NCBI GenBank assembly: GCA_003221035.1
Contig: QHUB01000008.1
Coordinates: 62,001 to 126,000, forward strand
Reading direction: 5' to 3'
Source of the DNA: Gemmatimonadota bacterium
GTDB lineage: Bacteria; Gemmatimonadota; Gemmatimonadetes; Gemmatimonadales; GWC2-71-9
DNA length: 64,000 nucleotides
The position numbers and the translations under genes are program-made. Positions 58,873 to 64,000 of this stretch are shown here, piece after piece. Each line of letters begins with the position of its first letter. Positions within the stretch are counted from its first letter, which is position 1. The notes under the pieces were generated by a model, which was not told where the DNA came from, searched no databases, and saw only the letters and a program-made list of their open reading frames with translations.

Positions 58873-59296
58873 GCAGGCCGCCGGCGATCTGTTTCCCGGA
58901 CGGATCCACCCAGGTCGATGTCCCGTCCGCGTGGATCTCCTTCTTCCAGATCGGCAACCGCTTCTTGATTTCCTCGATCATATGACGACAGACGGTGAAC
59001 GCCTCGTCGCGATGCGGCGCTGCTGCGACAATCGCGACACTGGCCTCACCCACGGGCACGACGCCCAGCCGATGCTGCACGATGATTTTGGCCGCGGGCC
59101 AGCGCGCCTGCGCCTCGCCGATCAGTCGCACGATCTCTTCGCGCGCCATCTCGTCGTAGGCGGAGTAGTCGATCGCGGTCACGTCACCATCGTTGCGGAC
59201 GGTGCCGAGAAAGACGCACGTCCCGCCGCGCTCGCCGCTCTGGATCTGACCGAGCAGCGCTTCGACCGAAATCCTGGCACGGGTGAGCTTATTCAT
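58862..59296 (-). CDS. moaE: Molybdopterin synthase catalytic subunit
   Basis: 144 residues from MNKLTRARISVEAL; an upstream extension of 16 codons is Cys-rich and overlaps moaD. Signatures are FLGTVRNDGDV, LEYSAY-like DYSAYDEMA, HRLGVVPVGEASV and the catalytic Lys in PIWKKEIHADG. It inserts dithiolene sulfur into cPMP with MoaD. One base separates it from the moaD stop. Confidence 0.95.
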   Translation of the reverse strand: MNKLTRARISVEALLGQIQSGERGGTCVFLGTVRNDGDVTAIDYSAYDEMAREEIVRLIGEAQARWPAAKIIVQHRLGVVPVGEASVAIVAAAPHRDEAFTVCRHMIEEIKKRLPIWKKEIHADGTSTWVDPSGKQIAGGLRDS

Positions 59297-59297
59297 T

Positions 59298-59546
59298 TCA
59301 TCCTCCCGACAATGGCGGCAGCAAAGCGACTTCATCGCCGTCACTGACGCGGGCGTCGAGTTTCACCTGCCGGAGATTGAGCGCGGCCAGCGGGCGGGGC
59401 GGCAAGTCGCGGGCTCCCGGGACGGTCTCCCGCACGCGCTCGAGCAGCTCGCTGATCGTCGCGCTTTCGGGCACCTCGACGGACGTCGCCTGACATCCCG
59501 TCAGCTCGGCATAGCGCGCGAAGAATCGGACCGTGATCTCGGCCAT
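59298..59546 (-). CDS. moaD: Molybdopterin synthase sulfur-carrier subunit
   Basis: 82 residues of ubiquitin-like fold, ending PPLSGG. The Gly-Gly terminus is thiocarboxylated to carry sulfur to MoaE. Begins MAEITVRFFARYAELTG, a typical MoaD start. It overlaps nothing and begins 6 nt after the M61 peptidase stop, so it may be read through from upstream. Confidence 0.94.
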   Translation of the reverse strand: MAEITVRFFARYAELTGCQATSVEVPESATISELLERVRETVPGARDLPPRPLAALNLRQVKLDARVSDGDEVALLPPLSGG

Positions 59547-59552
59547 GAGCGA

Positions 59553-61334
59553 TTATAGTCCCGATACCAGGCTCTGCCAGAGCTTGGCCTGTTTCGGCGT
59601 CGGATTCGAGAGGCGTTCCAGCGTGCCCGCCCCGACCGGACCTTCGCGGACGGTCGCGTTCAGGGTTAAGCCTTGCGTGCCGCGCCGCACCGCCAGCGGG
59701 AGCGGCTGCCCGGCCTTGCCCCGGTAGTGCGAGCGAAATGTCGCCGCCCAATTCCCGTCGAGCGTAACCCGAACATCACCCACTGACGTGAGGACGTCAC
59801 CTGGAAGAATGCCGGCGGCTTCCGCCGCGCTGCCCGGCACGACCGCCGCGACCTGCACGTCACCGGTCGGCGTGCCGCGGGTCGAGATGCCGAGCAACGG
59901 GCCGGTATCGCGCCGCAGCCGCAGTCCGGCTTTCGCGAACACCGAGTCGTACGGGAGCGGCTCGCGGCCGTCGATGTAGCGACGATAGAAGGAGTCCACG
60001 TCCGGCATCCCCGCGAGGCGTAGCTCGTTCAGCAGGTCGGCGGTCGAGAATCCCTTGTTCTGACGGTAGGAGCGCGTATAGAGCGCGCGCATGACCTCGT
60101 CGAGCGTGTGCGCGTTGTCGGTCGCATCGCGAATCGAGATGTCGAGCAGCAGACCGAGCGTCGCGCCCTTGGGATAGTACAGCTGCGACGAGTTCACGTA
60201 GACCTCATTGATCCACGTCGCCTCGCTGCCGTCCTCCGCGCTCCACGGCTCAGGCGCCGATTCGACCTGCCCGATGTCCGACGTCGCATTCGAGAGGAGC
60301 TGATTCGTGCTCCACAGGCCGGAACGAACGTTCGTGAGGTCGGCGTAGTAGTCTGTCACTCCTTCGGACCACCACAACAGCGGCGTGTACTGCTCGGCGT
60401 GATAGTCGTAGGGCCACATCTCCGTCGGCCGGATACGCTTCACGTTCCAGAGGTGGAAGAACTCGTGCGACAGCAATGGATAGATGAAGTCCCCGAGCGT
60501 GCCCGTGATGAGATCGGCGAACGATTCGGCGGGCATGATGTCGTACTGCGACGAGCTGTGCTCGAGACCGCCGCCGAAGTCGATGGGGCCATGGATCACA
60601 TTGAAGAAGACGGTATACACGTCATACGGAGCCTCGCCCATGATCCGATTTTGCACGGGCGCCATCTTGCCGATGCCGACGCGGAGGCTGCGCGCGACGG
60701 CGGGCGTATAGTCCGTGGACGGCCAGAGTGCGATGCGGATCCACTTCCCGTCCGCCTGGAGCGAGTCGAGGCTGAAGTGGCCCAGGAACGTCATCGCGTC
60801 CGCGAGCTCGTGATAATCGCCGGCGCGGTACACGCCGTTGGTCGGACCTTTGAGCGCCGTCGTTACCTGCCAGCCGGAGGGCAGTCGAAACCGCACTTCG
60901 GCGGGAAACGCGAGGCCGCCTTGCCCCTCTTCGAACATGAAAAGGTTGGTCCCGAGGAATTGCGCGAAATCCGCCTGGATGCGCGCGAGCGAGAGATCGA
61001 TTTTGTCGTTGCCATAGTCGAAATCCACCGTGACGCGGTCCGCGCCACCGGTTACGACGCGCCACGTATCCTTGTCGCCGCGATCCCACCGCAGCGGCGC
61101 GCCGCTCGGATTGCGAGCACCAAAGCCGTGGACATAGCGCGCGTAATTCTGGATCTCGTAGTTGCCGGGACTCCACGCGGGCAACGAGACGAGCAGTGTG
61201 TCGTGTCCTGCAGCCGGGAATTCAGCCGAGACGTGAAACTGCCCTTGAGCGACCGAGACTTCGTAGCGCACAGTCTGTGAGCGAAGCGGTGTCGTGAGAG
61301 CGGCGCAGAATCCGAGGCAAGCGAGACGACGCAT
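59553..61334 (-). CDS. Exported M61 glycyl aminopeptidase with PDZ domain
   Basis: 593 residues from the ATG at 61334, which has GGAG five bases upstream (a second ATG sits directly before it). Signal peptide 1-22. N-terminal beta domain, then the gluzincin core with the zinc motif LLSHEFFHLWNVKRI and third-ligand region WWSEGVTDYYADL. A PDZ domain (about 475-560) includes GSAAEAAGILPGDVL. M61 enzymes are aminopeptidases with preference for N-terminal Gly. It has its own terminator-separated position after HU. Confidence 0.93.
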   Translation of the reverse strand: MRRLACLGFCAALTTPLRSQTVRYEVSVAQGQFHVSAEFPAAGHDTLLVSLPAWSPGNYEIQNYARYVHGFGARNPSGAPLRWDRGDKDTWRVVTGGADRVTVDFDYGNDKIDLSLARIQADFAQFLGTNLFMFEEGQGGLAFPAEVRFRLPSGWQVTTALKGPTNGVYRAGDYHELADAMTFLGHFSLDSLQADGKWIRIALWPSTDYTPAVARSLRVGIGKMAPVQNRIMGEAPYDVYTVFFNVIHGPIDFGGGLEHSSSQYDIMPAESFADLITGTLGDFIYPLLSHEFFHLWNVKRIRPTEMWPYDYHAEQYTPLLWWSEGVTDYYADLTNVRSGLWSTNQLLSNATSDIGQVESAPEPWSAEDGSEATWINEVYVNSSQLYYPKGATLGLLLDISIRDATDNAHTLDEVMRALYTRSYRQNKGFSTADLLNELRLAGMPDVDSFYRRYIDGREPLPYDSVFAKAGLRLRRDTGPLLGISTRGTPTGDVQVAAVVPGSAAEAAGILPGDVLTSVGDVRVTLDGNWAATFRSHYRGKAGQPLPLAVRRGTQGLTLNATVREGPVGAGTLERLSNPTPKQAKLWQSLVSGL

Positions 61335-61365
61335 CATCACTCCAGACAAGAGGTTGAGAGATACT

Positions 61366-61405
61366 GAAAACTAGAACGGCCCCGGCGTGAGTGCCGAGGC
61401 CGTTC
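61366..61405 (-). terminator. Intrinsic terminator downstream of the HU gene
   Basis: On the minus strand, GAACGGCC and GGCCGTTC form an 8-bp perfect stem (61405-61398 with 61381-61374), with an inner GGC/GCC pair and small loop. The stem is followed by CTAGTTTTC. It lies 25 bp after the HU stop, so it ends that short message before the M61 gene. Confidence 0.72.
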
Positions 61406-61429
61406 GCCAAGTTATCCTGGCGCACCGTG

Positions 61430-61744
61430 TTACGATGGAACCTTCACGCTCGCGTCGGCGACCATCGCGCGCAACTCCTTGCTGGGCTTGAAGACGGGAA
61501 CGGGGCGCGCGGCAACTTCGACTGGATCACCAGTCCTCGGGTTACGCGCCATCCGCGTCTTCCGCTGACGGATTTTGAACGTCCCAAATCCGCGTATCTC
61601 AATGTTATGCTGCTCGGATAGCGCGGCTTTGACGGCATCGAGGAAGGAATCCACAACGCGCGCACAGTCCTTTTTTGAAATGAGGGGACCAGCGGTGCGA
61701 GCGATGTGCGCGGTGACCTTCTCGACCAGATCGGCCTTCGTCAT
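61430..61744 (-). CDS. HU/IHF family DNA-binding protein
   Basis: 104 residues. Begins MTKADLVEKVTAHIARTAG; the DNA-contacting arm follows the pattern IRGFGTFKIRQRKTRMARNPRTG, with the conserved Pro-containing beta-hairpin and FKPSKELRAMV helix. It bends and compacts DNA as a dimer. Single gene with its own good promoter (61799-61827) and terminator (61366-61405). HU and IHF subunits cannot be separated by sequence alone. Confidence 0.93.
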   Translation of the reverse strand: MTKADLVEKVTAHIARTAGPLISKKDCARVVDSFLDAVKAALSEQHNIEIRGFGTFKIRQRKTRMARNPRTGDPVEVAARPVPVFKPSKELRAMVADASVKVPS

Positions 61745-61798
61745 TGAGCCCCCCTGCCGTAACTGCTGGTGCGTCGCCGGGTTGCAACGTCGGGGGCT

Positions 61799-61827
61799 AT
61801 GATAGGGGCTTACTTATTTGGCGTCAA
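61799..61827 (-). promoter_or_regulatory. Sigma-70-type promoter for the HU gene
   Basis: On the minus strand TTGACG (61827-61822), a 17-nt spacer, and TATCAT (61804-61799). Both boxes match the sigma-70 consensus at 5 and 4 positions, respectively. The -35 box overlaps the last codons of carA. Transcription would start near 61791, about 47 nt before the HU ATG. Confidence 0.68.
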
Positions 61828-62923
61828 GAGCTTGTAGGAATTGTTGAAAATGTCCCTGAGCGTCGTGAGGGCCGGGAGAGGCCTCAGGATGGTATTGGAC
61901 GGCAAAAATCGGGTATTCCCGGTGCTTGATCCCCTCCACGGTGCCGTCGTTGAGGTTCAAATGGGTGATTTCGAGGGCCTTGGCGCCCGGAACGCCGCCG
62001 GTTTCCCCTCGGACAGCAAACCCGTGGTTCTGCGAGGTGATAAGTACTTGTCCCGTCGCGAGATCGCGCACGGGGTGGTTCCCACCCCGGTGCCCGTACG
62101 GGAGTTTGACCGTTTCCCCACCCAGCGCGAGTCCGAGCAGCTGATGGCCGAGGCAGATCCCAAAGATGGGCAGCTCCCCGTCGGCGAGAGTCCGGATTGT
62201 ATCGATCGCGTAACCGACGGCCGCTGGGTCCCCGGGACCGTTGGAGAGGAAGACGCCATCGGGTTTCATCGCGCGGACCTGAGCCGCAGTCGTTGCGGCC
62301 GGCACGACCGTCACGCGGCAGCCCTTCTGCATGAACAGGCGGAGAATGTTGCGTTTCATGCCGAAGTCGAACGCCACGACGTGATGGGCGGCGTCGCGCG
62401 GTCCTTCTGTATACGCGTCGGGAATCGTCGCGACGCTCGCCAGGTCGAGTCCGTTCATCGACGGTGAGGCGGCGAGTGCCGCCGTGATCACGTCGGTCGG
62501 TTTCTCGCCCAGCGCCAGGACGCCGCGCATGGCGCCACGGGAGCGGATGTGGCGAGTGAGCTGGCGCGTATCGACTTCCGCGACCAGAGGGACCTTTGCC
62601 GCCGCGAGCCAGTCGAGCAACGTGCCGGTGGCGCGCCAGTTCGACGGCCTCGCCGACAACTCGCGAACCACGACACCTGCGACGCGCGGCCGATCGGATT
62701 CGACGTCGTCCGGATTGATCCCGTAGTTGCCGATCATCGGCGCGGTCATCACCACGATCTGGCCGAGGTAGGAGGGGTCGGTGAAGACCTCCTGGTAGCC
62801 GCTCAGATTTGTGGTGAAGACGACTTCCGCATAGGCGGGTTCAAACGGAAGGGGCGCCGTTCCGGGGAACCAGGCGCCGTCCTCGAGCAGGACGTAAGCG
62901 GGCTGGAGCTTAGGGTCTGCGAT
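61814..62923 (-). CDS. carA: Carbamoyl-phosphate synthase small subunit
   Basis: About 369 residues. N-terminal domain ([28 protein letters not shown]) and class I glutamine amidotransferase with the nucleophile Cys in [10 protein letters not shown] and the His-Glu pair in [12 protein letters not shown]. It supplies ammonia for carbamoyl phosphate used in pyrimidine and arginine synthesis. No NTG start lies upstream of the conserved N-terminus. Candidates are ATC at 62923 (used here, inside the secG end) and a CTG at 62890 that would cut off the first conserved strand. Confidence 0.9.
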   Translation of the reverse strand: MADPKLQPAYVLLEDGAWFPGTAPLPFEPAYAEVVFTTNLSGYQEVFTDPSYLGQIVVMTAPMIGNYGINPDDVESDRPRVAGVVVRELSARPSNWRATGTLLDWLAAAKVPLVAEVDTRQLTRHIRSRGAMRGVLALGEKPTDVITAALAASPSMNGLDLASVATIPDAYTEGPRDAAHHVVAFDFGMKRNILRLFMQKGCRVTVVPAATTAAQVRAMKPDGVFLSNGPGDPAAVGYAIDTIRTLADGELPIFGICLGHQLLGLALGGETVKLPYGHRGGNHPVRDLATGQVLITSQNHGFAVRGETGGVPGAKALEITHLNLNDGTVEGIKHREYPIFAVQYHPEASPGPHDAQGHFQQFLQALDAK

Positions 62924-63308
62924 TGCTCGGCGGTTTCGGCTGCGCGCTCGGCGCCGGAGCGGGCGGGCGCGCTGGAGGAGCCGTCGGTTGAGTTTCGATT
63001 GGAAGCGGCGTGTTCCCCACCGGGGCCGGCGCCTGCTGGCCCTGACCCGCGCCTTCGAGCACCGAGCGGGGCGAGGAGCCGGATTGCGTCATGAACGACA
63101 AGACAAGCGCGAGAAAGAGGAAGATCCCGGCGGTCCACCACGTGACCTTGGTGAGCAGCGTCGTCGCCTGACGGCCACCCATGATCGTCTCGGTGCCCGC
63201 GCCGCCGCCCATGGAGGCGAGGCCGCCGCCCTGCCCTGCCTGCAACAGCACGGCCGTGGCGAGTATCAGCGCATCCAGAATGAGAATTCCGATCAGGATC
63301 CCGTACAT
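62910..63308 (-). CDS. secG: Preprotein translocase subunit SecG
   Basis: 132 residues from [14 protein letters not shown]. Two membrane helices flank a [16 protein letters not shown] loop typical of SecG. The helix two region [19 protein letters not shown] is followed by a long Pro/Ala-rich tail (about residues 75-132), longer than usual. It aids the SecYE channel. It follows tpiA, the usual tpiA-secG pairing, with 16 nt between. Confidence 0.93.
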   Translation of the reverse strand: MYGILIGILILDALILATAVLLQAGQGGGLASMGGGAGTETIMGGRQATTLLTKVTWWTAGIFLFLALVLSFMTQSGSSPRSVLEGAGQGQQAPAPVGNTPLPIETQPTAPPARPPAPAPSAQPKPPSNRRP

Positions 63309-63324
63309 GCGGCGGGCAAGATAC

Positions 63325-64000
63325 CTAGGCGACGGCGGTGCGCACAAGTTGCGCCCAGTCGCGCGGGTTCAGCGACGCGCCGCCGACCAGCACGCCGTCC
63401 AACTCGTGCTCGGCCAACAGCTCCGCGGTGTTCTTCAGGTTCACGCTGCCGCCGTAGAGAATCACGAACGGCGCGGCGGTAACCGCGTGGTCTTTCAGCC
63501 AGCCGCGAATCGCCCCGTGGACTTGCGCGGCGTCCTGCGGCGTGGCGTTTCGTCCCGTGCCGATCGCCCACACGGGCTCATACGCAATCGTCACGCGCGC
63601 CTTGCCGTCGCGCTTGCCCAGCGCGGCCTCGAGCTGCCCCGTCACGACCTTCAGCGTGTCCCCGGCCTCGCGCTGCTCGAGCGTCTCACCGACGCAGAGC
63701 ACCGGCTGCAAGTCGGCCGCGAGCGCCGCAGTGACTTTTTTCTCGGTGTCGGCGTCCGTCTCGCCGAAGACGTGACGACGCTCGGAGTGGCCGATCAGAG
63801 CGAGTCGGGCGCCGCTCTGTTTGGCGAGCGGTCCGGAGGTGGCTCCGGTGAACGCGCCTTTGGGCTCCCAATAGAGGTCCTGCGATCCGACCGAGACGTT
63901 GCGGTGACCCGCGATTCCCTGCGCGACCGCCTCGATCGACACGGCCGGTGGGAAGAACCACACCGACCTCTCGTGCGGGATCTCCCCCGCCGCAAAAAAG
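63325..64000 (-). CDS. tpiA: Triose-phosphate isomerase (5' end beyond window)
   Basis: The frame runs off the right edge, so about 25 N-terminal residues are missing. TIM-barrel signatures: IGHSERRHVFGETDA with the electrophilic His, AYEPVWAIGTGRNA with the catalytic Glu and loop 6, and YGGSVNLKNTAEL phosphate site. It interconverts dihydroxyacetone phosphate and glyceraldehyde 3-phosphate. Next to secG as in many genomes. Confidence 0.95.
   Translation of the reverse strand, partial: FFAAGEIPHERSVWFFPPAVSIEAVAQGIAGHRNVSVGSQDLYWEPKGAFTGATSGPLAKQSGARLALIGHSERRHVFGETDADTEKKVTAALAADLQPVLCVGETLEQREAGDTLKVVTGQLEAALGKRDGKARVTIAYEPVWAIGTGRNATPQDAAQVHGAIRGWLKDHAVTAAPFVILYGGSVNLKNTAELLAEHELDGVLVGGASLNPRDWAQLVRTAVA

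Overview
The window reads as one chromosomal segment of a GC-rich, respiring, menaquinone-using bacterium. Gemmatimonadota is my best guess. The reasons are the futalosine-pathway genes inside a lipid operon, a full 14-subunit complex I, and many exported metallo- and serine peptidases (S9, M28, M61 and a DUF5117-type metzincin). This is inference from gene content; Acidobacteriota or a neighbouring phylum is possible, and no rRNA is present to decide.

Layout. 1-3.7 kb: mscL start, an exported cytochrome c, then a minus-strand group of zinc peptidase, xerD, DedA and ispF. 3.8-11.9 kb: a plus-strand accessory stretch (proline-rich membrane protein, amidohydrolase, HAD phosphatase, NIPSNAP, a scar with a purE fragment joined to an alpha/beta-hydrolase tail, an S9 peptidase and an RCC1-repeat lipoprotein). 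11.9-42.3 kb: about 30 kb of tightly packed minus-strand genes. In transcription order these are nuoA-N, phosphomannomutase, UPF0182, carbamate kinase, sucC-sucD, ndk, yceD-rpmF-plsX-fabH-fabD-fabG-acpP-fabF, mqnE-mqnA-mqnC and purE. 42.4-52.2 kb: dcd, membrane proteins, exported peptidases, a hybrid histidine kinase and a small zinc-ribbon protein. 52.2-64 kb, all minus strand: tpiA, secG, carA, HU, M61 peptidase, moaD-moaE-moaA, mdh, sdhC-sdhA-sdhB and a type II NADH dehydrogenase.

How they work together. SucCD, Sdh and Mdh are citric-acid-cycle steps. Complex I, NDH-2 and Sdh feed electrons to a quinone pool whose carrier, menaquinone, is made by MqnA/C/E. The fab/plsX genes build the membrane that holds this chain.

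The strongest unexplained signal is a set of three symmetric inverted-repeat elements of 105-113 bp (38730-38842, 41828-41936, 55961-56065). Each fills a gap between respiratory genes that otherwise abut or overlap. Their sequences differ but the design is shared: several short repeat units on one arm, mirrored on the other. Also notable are a diverged purE 3' fragment with almost only silent changes, joined to an alpha/beta-hydrolase remnant; an MqnE whose radical-SAM cysteines are spaced CX5CX2C; and two core genes (ndh, carA) with no NTG start codon where one is needed.
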